From JBCDCB01 sp039182735 (GTDB taxonomy: Bacteria; Planctomycetota; Phycisphaerae; Phycisphaerales; UBA1924): a stretch of 26,464 bases of DNA. The DNA lies in the NCBI GenBank assembly GCA_039182735.1, contig JBCDCB010000043.1:1-26464 (forward strand), written 5' to 3'. The translations under genes and the position numbers were made by a program. The first letter of the stretch is position 1, and each line of letters opens with the position of its first letter. The notes below the pieces were generated by a model that was not told the DNA's origin, ran no database searches, and saw only the letters and a program-made list of their open reading frames with translations. Positions 1 through 8,800 of this stretch are shown here, one piece after another.

Positions 1-1567
1 CACAAGCGTTGACGACGCCGCGGACGAGGCTGAGGCCCATGCCGGTGGAGAGCCCGCGGGTTTTGGTTGTGAAGAACGGGTCGGCGGCGCGGCGGGCGAT
101 CGCGGGGGGCATCCCGGGGCCGTCGTCGCGCACCGAGACGCGCACGCTGTGGGCATCCTCACCGCGGCGCGCGATCACGGTGATGCGACCGGCGTCGTCC
201 ATCGCCTCGCCCGCGTTGACGACGAGATTGAGCACGGCTTGCGTCAGCTTGTAGCGCGCGACACGGATCATCGGGAGATCGGCGTCGATCTTGGTGTCGA
301 GTCCCACGGAACCGGGCACGCCCCGGGCGAGCAGCAGGCCGACCTCTTCCCACCAGTCGCGGATGTCGGTGGATTCGGCTTCGTCGGGTGGGGCGTCGGG
401 ATCGAGAGCGAGATCGCGGAGCCCCGACGAAATTTCTTCCAGGTAGCTCAGCCACTTGCGGACCTCGGAGATCGCGCTGCGCGAATCGGGCGTGTGGATC
501 GCCGCTTCGACCGTGTCGAGGCGGCATCGGATGGGCAGCAGGATGTTTCGCATGTCGTGCCCGAGCCCGGCTGCGAGCGTGCCGATGGAGGCGAGGCGGT
601 CGGCGTCACGGAGCTGGTTCATCGAGGTTTCGAGTGCCGCGGTGCGTTCGGCGACGAGGTCCTCGAGATGGAGGCGGTATTCAGAGAGGGTGTCCTCGGC
701 GCGTCGTCGCGCGAGGACCGGGCCGAGCGGGGCGAGTGAAGCGCCGACGAGTCGCGCGAGCCGTTCGTCCTGCGCGCGCACGTCGCGGACGAAGAGCGCC
801 AGAACGGCGACGGTCTCCCGCTTCGTGCGGATGGGGACCCCGAGCGCGGCTTTCATCCCGAGCGAGCCGCGGACGCGCTCGAACGCGTCGGGATCCGACG
901 CGGAAAGATCGGCGATCCATGTGGCGCTTTCAGAGTCCATGACGTGTTTGACGAACGTGCCGGCGGGGTCGAAGGGGTCGGCGTCGGTACGCTCGCTTGG
1001 GGGCGGTGCGCCGAGACGCGACCAGGATGCGGCGAGTCGCCAGCGTCCGGTACCGACGACGGGCATCCAGGCGAGCCCGCTCTCCCAGCCGGAGGCGTTT
1101 CCCGTAAGGGAGAGCGCGGTTTCGAGGGCCTCCCCCGTGCTCTCGGCGGTGGAGAGCGCCATCGTGAGCGATTGCATCAGCGCGAGTTCGCGTTGCGCGC
1201 GGCTGCGTTCGATCGCATAACGCGCGGCGCGCGCGAGGATGGCCGCGTCGAGTTCCGGCTTCAGCAGGAAGTCCTGTGCGCCATCATGAACGGCCTGCTG
1301 AGCCAGCGCATCGTCATCGAGCCCGGTGAGCACGATCACGGGGCTCGTCGGCGCGTGGTCGCGGATCGCGTGGAAGGCTTCGAGCCCGCTGGCGTCGGGC
1401 AGCCCGAGGTCCAGGATGATGAGATCGAATCGGCGAGCGGAGAGCGCGTCGAGCGCTTCGGAGAGCCGCTTGGCGCGATGCACGTGAGAGATGAAGGGCG
1501 CGTCTTCGAGATAAGCACCGAAGAGCATCGAGTCGGCCGGGCTGTCTTCGACGAGGAGTGCTTGCAT
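1..1567 (-). CDS. Receiver-GAF-histidine kinase, partial (C-terminal end beyond left edge)
   Basis: This is a two-component sensor kinase read leftwards; 522 codons are visible and no stop is reached. Residues 1-120 are a receiver domain with acidic pocket E7/D8, phospho-acceptor D53 (in IILDLGLPD) and K103 (LLKPE). Residues about 125-290 look like a GAF sensor domain. A short coiled coil (about 290-325) leads into a HisKA domain with H337 in GLGHDMRN. The ATPase domain shows the N-box (LNLVVNAGEAM, about 446), the G1 box (DDGPGMP, about 481) and the F/G2 region (FFTTKT...GMGLSLV, about 498-514). The receiver-first order suggests the kinase is controlled by phosphorylation of its own N-terminal domain. 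No transmembrane segment is visible, so it is probably cytoplasmic. The chosen ATG has GAGG 5 nt upstream. An in-frame ATG at 1765, with AAGGA 6 nt upstream, would add 66 low-complexity residues and cannot be excluded. Confidence 0.9.
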   Translation of the reverse strand, partial: MQALLVEDSPADSMLFGAYLEDAPFISHVHRAKRLSEALDALSARRFDLIILDLGLPDASGLEAFHAIRDHAPTSPVIVLTGLDDDALAQQAVHDGAQDFLLKPELDAAILARAARYAIERSRAQRELALMQSLTMALSTAESTGEALETALSLTGNASGWESGLAWMPVVGTGRWRLAASWSRLGAPPPSERTDADPFDPAGTFVKHVMDSESATWIADLSASDPDAFERVRGSLGMKAALGVPIRTKRETVAVLALFVRDVRAQDERLARLVGASLAPLGPVLARRRAEDTLSEYRLHLEDLVAERTAALETSMNQLRDADRLASIGTLAAGLGHDMRNILLPIRCRLDTVEAAIHTPDSRSAISEVRKWLSYLEEISSGLRDLALDPDAPPDEAESTDIRDWWEEVGLLLARGVPGSVGLDTKIDADLPMIRVARYKLTQAVLNLVVNAGEAMDDAGRITVIARRGEDAHSVRVSVRDDGPGMPPAIARRAADPFFTTKTRGLSTGMGLSLVRGVVNAC

Positions 1568-1889
1568 CGGTGCCTCGGCGGGGGCGTGCGCGTCGGTTCG
1601 CGCGTCGAGAGGGTAGACGTCGGTGCGGCGGCGCGGTCGCGTGGATGCGTCAGGTGCGCATGCCTCAAAGGCGGCGGGCCGCGAAATGCGTTCGCATTGT
1701 AGTTGGGTATTCGAAGGGTCTTCGGGTTGAAGTGCTGCGAGTCGGGTATCCGTTTGGGTGTCCATCTGTGGTCCTTGGCAGCCTCAAGCGTGGAACGCGG
1801 GTTCGATCAGGGAGGAGGCCCCCGCATGCTGGTCATCTCCTGACGGACCCGCGAGACCGGCTGAGCCGCGAGCCGGTAGATTGCCGCGC
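1568..1889. other. Divergent spacer or kinase leader
   Basis: This stretch of about 320 bases separates the divergent kinase and DUF3754 genes. Reading leftwards it stays open in the kinase frame as far as an ATG at 1765 with a good ribosome-binding sequence, so positions 1568-1765 may encode a kinase N-terminal extension. Alternatively, a TACAAT hexamer on the minus strand (1696-1701) could be a -10 element for the shorter kinase, although I see no matching -35. I see no other gene, RNA or repeat here. Confidence 0.4.
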
Positions 1890-3134
1890 ATGCACGACGA
1901 CGGGGCCCGGCAGTCTCAAACGGATCACCCCGAGTCGCTGCGCGAACAGCTCGAACACCCGGACGATCGCTTCCTGCCGATCCGCCCGGAGGATCTGGTT
2001 TCGGCGATCGCGTCGGATCCGGCACGGTTTCATTCGGTGAGCGCCGCGGCGAGCGGCCTGTTCGAATGGCTCGATCGTGCGGTCGATCTTGAGACGTCCG
2101 AATTTCAGGACCAGCTCTCAAGGTTGTACGCCTCGTTCGATCCGCACCGCGACACGGTGCTGCTCGACGATCCGGCCATTGCGCAGGGCGATGAGCGCGC
2201 ACGATCGCTGCTGAACCGGCTGCGATACCTGTTCGACAAGGCGAACTTCGAGCGGTTGAACGAGGTGCAGATCGAGCAGGCGCTCGCGGAGGCGAACACG
2301 CACGGGCTGCGGGTACGCGTCGATCCGGAACGCGTGACGCGCCTGGAGTTGTTCGTGCGTGGTCGGTCGAGCGCGACACGTCGCAGGCGTTCGTGGCGCC
2401 GCCCGCGGAGCGGTATCGAGCACGAAGTCGAGGTCTACCGCCGGCTCGTTGTGATCGTGCAGATGGCGGACGACCCCACGATCATTCTGAAGATGTTTCG
2501 CGACATCCCGGTGGCAGATCTGGAAGCATTGCTGCCGCACGCGGAAGTGCAGATGAGCCTTTTCGACAAGGCGAAGGTTTTCGGTGGTGGCGCGGGTGCG
2601 CTCGGTGGGCTCGTGACGAAGGTCTCGCAGATCGTCGCCGGCGCAACCTTTGCGGCGACGCAGATCCTCTGGGTCGCGGTCGTTGCGCTGGGCGGGCTCG
2701 CGATGCGATCTTTCTTCGGTTACCGGCGGACGAAGCACTTCCGCAACTCGCAGCGCACGCACCACCTGTACTACCAGACGGTCGCGAACAACAACGGCGT
2801 GCTCGCGACGCTCGTCGCGATGGTGGGGCGCGAGGAGGTGAAGGAGGCGCTGCTTGCGTACGCGTTCCTCGCCGCGGACGACGAGGGAAAGCTCGTCAGC
2901 GAGCGGGCGATCGACGACCGCGTCGAGATGTGGCTGCTCGAACACTTCGGTGTTGAGATCAACTTCGACTGCCCGGATGCGATCGAGACGCTGGAACGGT
3001 TCGGGCTGTTCGAGGATCGCGCGGCGCTGCGTGTGCTGCCGCCGACTGAAGCGCTGCGCGCGATCGAAGCGCACTGGTGTTCGCGGCGGAGCGAGTCGTA
3101 TCACCTCGATCGGTCGGTGGATGGCGCCGTTTGA
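1890..3134 (+). CDS. DUF3754 (TMEM143-like) membrane protein
   Basis: This 414-residue protein matches the DUF3754 family, whose eukaryotic relative is the mitochondrial protein TMEM143; its biochemical role is unknown. The recognisable features are a VYRRLVVIVQ strand (about 182-191), the stretch AEVQMSLFDKAKV (about 218-230), a hydrophobic membrane segment (about 247-272), and the family-typical HHLYYQTVANNNGV and EEVKEALLAYAFL (about 291-327). The C-terminal FDCPDAIETLERFGL is also typical. The basic patch SATRRRRSWRRPRSG (161-175) lies between the cytoplasmic N-terminal part and the core. The frame is open further upstream, but the ATG at 1890 is where family-like sequence begins; no clear ribosome-binding site precedes it. 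The gene ends 3 nt from the convergent AbgT gene. The family call is from memory of motifs, not a search. Confidence 0.8.
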   Translation: MHDDGARQSQTDHPESLREQLEHPDDRFLPIRPEDLVSAIASDPARFHSVSAAASGLFEWLDRAVDLETSEFQDQLSRLYASFDPHRDTVLLDDPAIAQGDERARSLLNRLRYLFDKANFERLNEVQIEQALAEANTHGLRVRVDPERVTRLELFVRGRSSATRRRRSWRRPRSGIEHEVEVYRRLVVIVQMADDPTIILKMFRDIPVADLEALLPHAEVQMSLFDKAKVFGGGAGALGGLVTKVSQIVAGATFAATQILWVAVVALGGLAMRSFFGYRRTKHFRNSQRTHHLYYQTVANNNGVLATLVAMVGREEVKEALLAYAFLAADDEGKLVSERAIDDRVEMWLLEHFGVEINFDCPDAIETLERFGLFEDRAALRVLPPTEALRAIEAHWCSRRSESYHLDRSVDGAV

Positions 3135-3137
3135 GTG

Positions 3138-4805
3138 CTATGGCGCGGTGGGGATGGCGCTGGCGTCGAAGTAGGTCGGCGCATCTGGTCCGACCGGGAG
3201 CCCGAGCGCGAAGACCCATATGTAGAAGAGCGCAACCCAGCCCAGGAAGAAACAGATCGAGTACGGGAGCATCGTGGAGACGAGCGTCCCGATGCCGAGC
3301 TTGCGGTCGTATCGGCAAGCGAAGGCGAGGATGAGCCCGAAGTAGGACATCATGGGCGTGATGATGTTGGTGGTGGAGTCGCCGATGCGGTACGCCGCCT
3401 GGATGACCTCGGGGCTGTAGCCGACGTACATCAGCATGGGCACAAAGATCGGCGCGGTAACGGCCCATTGCGCCGAAGCGCTGCCGAGCATGAGGTTCAC
3501 GAAGCAGCACATCAGGATGAAGGGGATGAAGACGAGCGGGTTATCGAGGCTGAGCGCCTGGATGGTGTCGGCCCCGACGACCGCGAGGATCCCGCCGAGA
3601 TTGCTCTCCTTGAAGAACGCGACGAACTGGGCGGCGAAGAAGACGAGCACGATGTAGAGACCCATGGTGCTCATGGCGTGGGCCATGGCGTCGATGATGT
3701 CGCGGTCGTTCTTCATCGTGCCCACGATGCGCCCGTAGACGAACCCGGGGATCACGAAGAAGATGAAGATCATTGCGACGACCGAGTCGAGGAAGGGTTC
3801 GAGCGAACCGGATTCGGGATCGCGCATGATCCCCCAGCCCGGGATCGCACCGAAGAGGTTCGCCATCGGACCCGCGGCCCACACGAAGAGCAGGCTCACG
3901 CCGGTACACGCGACCAGTGACCACAGAAGACCCTTGACTTCGAGCCGCGAGAGTCGGTCGAGCTTCGGGTTTCGATCGACGGATTCATCCGCTTTGTTCA
4001 CGTCGTAGGTACCGAGGCGAGGCTCGACGATGAACATCGTGACAAGCGAGCCGATGATCGTGATCAGAAACGTGCTCGCGATCATGAAGAACCAGTTCGC
4101 GGTCGGGAGCACCTTGTATGTCGGGTCGATGAAGCGGGCGGCTTCTTCGGTAATGCCCGAGAGCAGGGGATCGACGGTTCCGATGAGCAGGTTCGCGGAG
4201 TATCCGCCCGAGACTCCTGCGAACGCGGCGGCAAGACCGGCGAATGGGTGCCTGCCCACGGCGTGGAAGATCACGGCGGCGAGCGGGATGAGCACGACGT
4301 AGCCCATCTCGCTGGCGGTATTGCTCAGGATTCCAGCGAAGACGACGACAACCGTGACCAGGTTCTTCGGCGCCGAAAGGACGATCGCACGGATCGCCGA
4401 GCCGAGCAGGCCGGACTTTTCTGCAACGCCGACACCGAGCAGCGCGACCAGCACGGTTCCGAGCGGGACGAAGTCGGTGAAGTTGGTGACAAGGTTGGTG
4501 GTGATGTAGCGCAGGCCCCCGCCCGAGAAGAGCGAGTGTGCGCGGATCATGCCGTCCTCGGCGCGTCCCTTTGCGCCTTCGGGGCGGGGGTCTTCGACGG
4601 CGAGGCCGCCCTCCCAGATGAAGTCGCTGCCGGTGATCCCGCTGATGATCACAACGCCGAGCGCGAAGAGGAAGAAGAGCGTGACGGGGTGGGGGAGACA
4701 GTTCCCGAGCCATTCGACGGTCGCGAGGAAGACCTCGAAGGGGCCGCGCTTGTGTTGGCGTGGCGTGCTCTGGTCTTGCTTGGGCGGCGGTGGTGTCTCG
4801 GTCAT
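3138..4805 (-). CDS. AbgT-family transporter (p-aminobenzoyl-glutamate type)
   Basis: This is a polytopic inner-membrane transporter of 555 residues, slightly longer than the roughly 510 residues of E. coli AbgT. A cytoplasmic proline-rich start (MTETPPPPK) is followed by many hydrophobic helices. Family signatures visible include GGYSANLLIGTVDPLLSGI in the first re-entrant hairpin region, LMLGSASAQWAVTAPIFVPM, and the late motif GDSTTNIITPMMSYFGLIL. E. coli AbgT imports p-aminobenzoyl-glutamate, a folate breakdown product; other members (MtrF, YdaH) have been described as exporters of sulfonamide antimetabolites, so direction and substrate cannot be settled from sequence. The frame stays open a further 246 codons upstream, but that part is antisense to the DMT gene; the ATG at 4805 begins the transporter. 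It is divergent from the DMT gene, leaving only 36 nt for both promoters. Confidence 0.92.
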   Translation of the reverse strand: MTETPPPPKQDQSTPRQHKRGPFEVFLATVEWLGNCLPHPVTLFFLFALGVVIISGITGSDFIWEGGLAVEDPRPEGAKGRAEDGMIRAHSLFSGGGLRYITTNLVTNFTDFVPLGTVLVALLGVGVAEKSGLLGSAIRAIVLSAPKNLVTVVVVFAGILSNTASEMGYVVLIPLAAVIFHAVGRHPFAGLAAAFAGVSGGYSANLLIGTVDPLLSGITEEAARFIDPTYKVLPTANWFFMIASTFLITIIGSLVTMFIVEPRLGTYDVNKADESVDRNPKLDRLSRLEVKGLLWSLVACTGVSLLFVWAAGPMANLFGAIPGWGIMRDPESGSLEPFLDSVVAMIFIFFVIPGFVYGRIVGTMKNDRDIIDAMAHAMSTMGLYIVLVFFAAQFVAFFKESNLGGILAVVGADTIQALSLDNPLVFIPFILMCCFVNLMLGSASAQWAVTAPIFVPMLMYVGYSPEVIQAAYRIGDSTTNIITPMMSYFGLILAFACRYDRKLGIGTLVSTMLPYSICFFLGWVALFYIWVFALGLPVGPDAPTYFDASAIPTAP

Positions 4806-4841
4806 CCGGTCAGGATAGTGCGAGCGGCTACAGTCCCGCCC

Positions 4842-5822
4842 TTGTCCGCCCCGCCCGAGCCCAATTCGCTGGACGCGTTTGTCGGACCCGCCGCGGGCGT
4901 GGCGACGTCGTTTCTGTGGGTGTTGACGTCGATGTGCTTCACATCGGCGGGCAAGCGGATCGGTTCGACGATGGTCAACACGCTGCGGCTGATCGTCGCG
5001 GTGCTGATCCACGCGGTGACCTTTCGGCTCGTCGCCGGCACGTGGTGGCCCGAGGCGACGGGCGCACAGATCGCGTACCTCGCGGCGTCCGGGATCGTCG
5101 GGCTGACGATCTGCGATCAGGCGCTTTTCACGGCGTTCGTAGACATCGGACCACGGCGCGCACTGCTCGTGATGACAACCACGCCCATCTTCGCGGTCGC
5201 CTTCGGGTGGATATTCGTGGGCGAGGCGATCGGCTGGGGGGCGATGCTCGGCATTGCGGTAACGGTCGGCGGCGTCGCGTGGGTGGTCTCCGAGCGGACG
5301 CACATCAAGACGGACGATGAGCCGCACCCGCACGTCAAACGTGGGTATCTCCTCGCGGTGCTCGCGGCGGCGACGCAGGCGGGCGGACTGCTGCTCAGCA
5401 AGCTGGGGATGGGGCACGGCGTCGTCGCGGAGGACCAACTCATCGACCCGCAGCCCGCGACGTACGTCCGCATGATCTTCGGGCTGCTCGGCATGCTTCC
5501 GATCATCTTGATCTATGCGTCGGGACGGAATCGCCCGCATCACTACGCGGCGCGGGCGCGGCGCATCGGCAGCCGGCCCGTGGGGTACGCGCTCACGGTG
5601 ATGGGCGCGGTTGTCGGCCCCTATCTGGGCGTGTGGATGTCACTGGTGGCGGCGGACCGCACGCCGCTTGGGGTGGCGATGACGCTCTGCTCGCTCGCCC
5701 CGGTGATGATCCTGCCCTTCGCCGTCCTGGTGTACCGCGAGCGGGTGACTCTTCGCGCGGCGGTGGGTGCGGCGATCGCCGTCGCGGGGAGCGTCTTCCT
5801 GTTTCTGCATGCCGGCGGTTGA
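4842..5822 (+). CDS. EamA/DMT-superfamily transporter
   Basis: This predicted inner-membrane protein of 326 residues has about ten hydrophobic helices in two EamA repeats, the usual architecture of drug/metabolite transporters. The repeat-end pattern is visible as ALLVMTTTPIFAVAFGWIFVGE in the first half (broken here across two helices) and TLCSLAPVMILPFAVLVYRERV in the second, each ending in the typical acidic residue followed by a final helix (GAMLGIAVTVGGVAWVV and RAAVGAAIAVAGSVFLF). A charged linker (SERTHIKTDDEPHPHVKRG) divides the repeats. Substrates of such proteins are diverse and none is indicated here. No ATG lies at the N-terminus: TTG at 4842 gives MSAPPEPNS before the first helix, while GTG at 4818 is the alternative. 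The long open frame upstream of 4800 is antisense to the AbgT gene and is not part of this protein. Confidence 0.85.
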   Translation: MSAPPEPNSLDAFVGPAAGVATSFLWVLTSMCFTSAGKRIGSTMVNTLRLIVAVLIHAVTFRLVAGTWWPEATGAQIAYLAASGIVGLTICDQALFTAFVDIGPRRALLVMTTTPIFAVAFGWIFVGEAIGWGAMLGIAVTVGGVAWVVSERTHIKTDDEPHPHVKRGYLLAVLAAATQAGGLLLSKLGMGHGVVAEDQLIDPQPATYVRMIFGLLGMLPIILIYASGRNRPHHYAARARRIGSRPVGYALTVMGAVVGPYLGVWMSLVAADRTPLGVAMTLCSLAPVMILPFAVLVYRERVTLRAAVGAAIAVAGSVFLFLHAGG

Positions 5823-5867
5823 GCGATCGATTGGCTTCTACGATCGGCATTCGCAGAGCCGAAGCCG

Positions 5868-8800
5868 ATGCCCGCCACGTCCCGCCAACTCGACGAGATG
5901 CTCCGATCGTGCACGATCGCGGATCGGCATGCGCTTCGCCGGCGTCTGCGCGACGCGCGGGGCGAATCGCGGCGCCCGCGGCGTGGGAATCGCGAATCGG
6001 TCGATGAGGTGGCCCGCGCGATCGAACGCGCGGTCGAACTCCGGGCCAAACGCGCACAAAGCGTGCCGAAGGTTTCGTACCCGGCCGAGCTCCCGATCGC
6101 ACAGCGTCGCGACGAGATCGCGGAGGTGTTGCGCGACCATCGGGCGGTGGTTGTGTGCGGCGAGACGGGGTCGGGCAAGTCCACGCAGCTGCCGAAGATC
6201 TGCCTCGACGTCGGGCTCGGCGTCAACGGGATGATCGGGCACACGCAGCCCCGTCGGATCGCGGCGCGTTCCGTTGCGTCGCGCGTCGCGGAAGAACTCA
6301 AGGTCCCGCTCGGCGGGAGCGTGGGCTACAAGGTGCGCTTCGGCGACCAGTCGAACCCCGAGACGCACATCAAGGTGATGACCGACGGCGTACTGCTCAA
6401 CGAGGTGCAGCGCGATCGCTGGCTCAACGCGTACGACTGCATCATCGTGGACGAGGCGCACGAGCGTTCGCTTAACATCGACTTTCTGCTCGGCTACCTC
6501 CGTCACCTGCTCGAACGCCGCGACGACCTGAAAGTGATCGTCACGTCGGCAACGATCGATCCGGCGTCGTTCAGCAAGCACTTCGACGGCGCTCCGGTCA
6601 TCGAGGTGAGCGGACGCACGTATCCGGTCGAGACGCTCTATCGCCCGTGGACCGCGGAGCACGAATCGCGCGAGCGCGAGGGGCAGGTGCGCGCGATCGT
6701 GGACGCGGTGGACGATCTCGCGTCGATGGGGCAAGGGGACGTGCTCGTCTTTCTGCCGGGCGAGCGTGAGATCCGGGAGGCGGCCAAGGCGCTGGACCGG
6801 CACCGCATCCCGGGTGAGCCGCACCCGGAGATCCTGCCGCTGTACGCGCGGCTGTCGGCGGCGGAGCAGGACCGCGTCTTCAAGGCGCACGGCGGGCGGC
6901 GGATCGTGCTCGCGACGAACGTCGCGGAGACCTCGCTCACCGTGCCGGGTATCCGGTACGTCGTGGACACCGGCACGGCGCGCATCAGCAGATACAACGC
7001 GCGCTCGAAAGTGCAAGGGCTGCGGGTCGAACCGGTGTCGAAGGCATCGGCGGATCAGCGCAAGGGGCGATGCGGGCGGCTGCGCGACGGTGTCTGCATC
7101 CGGCTGTACGAAGAGACGCAGTTCGAATCACGCCCCGCGTTCACTGATCCGGAGATCCTGCGCTCGAACCTCGCGAGCGTGATCCTGCAGATGAAGGCGC
7201 TGCGCCTCGGGGAGATCGAGACGTTCCCCTTCGTCGAGCCGCCGCGCCAGCGCATGATCCGCGACGGCATGGAGACGCTGCGCGAGCTCGGAGCAATCGA
7301 CGCGGCGCACGATCTGACGGATGTCGGGCGTCGGCTCGCGAGGCTGCCGATCGACCCGCGGCTCGGACGGATGATCCTGGCCGGTGCCGAGAGCGGCGCG
7401 TTGAGCGAGGTGCTGGTGATCGCGAGCGTGCTCTCGCTCCCCGATCCGCGTGAGCGTCCGATGGACCAGCGCGACGCGGCGGACGCGGCGCACGAGGAGT
7501 TCGCGCATCCGGAGTCAGACTTTCTGTCGCTGCTCGCACTGTGGAAGGCGTACGAGCAGCACGCCAAAGCGCACGGCAGCGGGCAGGTGCGCAAGTGGTG
7601 CAAGCGAAGGTTTGTGTCGTACCTGCGGATGCGGGAATGGACGGACGTGCAGCGTCAACTCCGCTCGATCGTGCGCGAGATGGGCGAGACGTCGGGCGAC
7701 GAACCGGCGTCCGAAGCCGCGATCCACCGCGCGATCCTGAGCGGTCTGCTCTGCAACATTGGCCGACGGGGCGATGGGCACGAGTACCTCGGAACACACG
7801 GCACGAAGTTCCATCTCTTTCCTGGCTCCACGCTCTTCGAAGACAAACCGGAATGGGTGGTCGCGGCGGAGATGGTCCACACGACCAAGATCTACGCGCG
7901 AACCGTCGCGAAGGTGAACGCGGAGTGGATCGAGGAGTTCGCCGAGCACATCGTGCTCCGGACGCACTCGGACCCGTTCTGGGCGCGCAAGCAGGGCAAG
8001 GCGATGGCGCACGAGCGCGTGACGTACGCGGGGCTCGAGGTGATCGCGAAGCGGACCGTGCCGTACGCGAAGATCGATCGGCGCAAGGCGCGGGACCTGT
8101 TCATCCATCACGCACTGGTCCGGGGCGCGGCGCGGGTCAGCGGGAAGTTCTTTGAGCGCAACGCCGAGACCATCGAGCAGGCACGGCTGCGCGAGGAGAA
8201 GCTCCGTCGGCGTGATCTGGTCGCCGAGGCGGAGCGGCTCTTTGAGTTCTACGCGGCGAGGCTCCCGGATGACGTGACGAGCCTGCGCCACTTCGAGCGG
8301 TGGCGGAAGCGCATCGAGCGAGATGATCCGGACCTCTTGATGATGGCCGAGGCGGACGTGCTGAATCCCGGCGCGCCGGACGCTTCAATGGAGTCGTTCC
8401 CGGACGGGGTCGAGGTGAGCGGGCAGCGTCTGGATCTGCAGTACAAGTTCGCGCCGGGCGAGCAGGACGACGGCGTGAGCCTGCGCGTGCCGCTCTCGAA
8501 GCTGACCGACCTGACGGAGGCGGCGTGCGACTGGGCGGTCCCGGCGATGGTGCCCGAGCGGGTGAAGTCGCTGCTGAAGGGGCTTCCGAAGGACGTCCGA
8601 CGCGCGATGGGCCCGGCGCCGAACGTCGCGGAGCGATTCGCCGAGAGCGAGGGGAAGCGGGGGGACCGCCCGCTGATGGCGGCGCTCAACGAGTTCATCG
8701 CGCGCGAGCGTGGCGGCGCGGTGGACGCCAGCGCGTGGATGAACGTGGAGGTGCCAGAGCACCAGCGGCTGCGGGTCATCGTGACCGACGCCGATGGCAA

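Noticed and set aside
2118..3104. 328-codon minus-strand frame opposite the DUF3754 gene
   Set aside because: Arg/His/Val-rich translation is the usual shadow of a GC-rich gene; the plus-strand protein has clear family motifs.
4248..4841. Upstream extension of the DMT transporter open frame
   Set aside because: It is antisense to the AbgT gene and highly charged; only the part from 4842 looks like a membrane protein.
4806..5543. Upstream extension of the AbgT open frame (246 extra codons)
   Set aside because: It is antisense to the DMT transporter and its translation is Arg/His/Asp-rich with no family resemblance; the transporter's own start is at 4805.
5838..7016. 392-codon minus-strand frame opposite hrpA
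   Set aside because: Shadow of the helicase domain, which has all expected motifs; no domain is recognisable on the minus strand.
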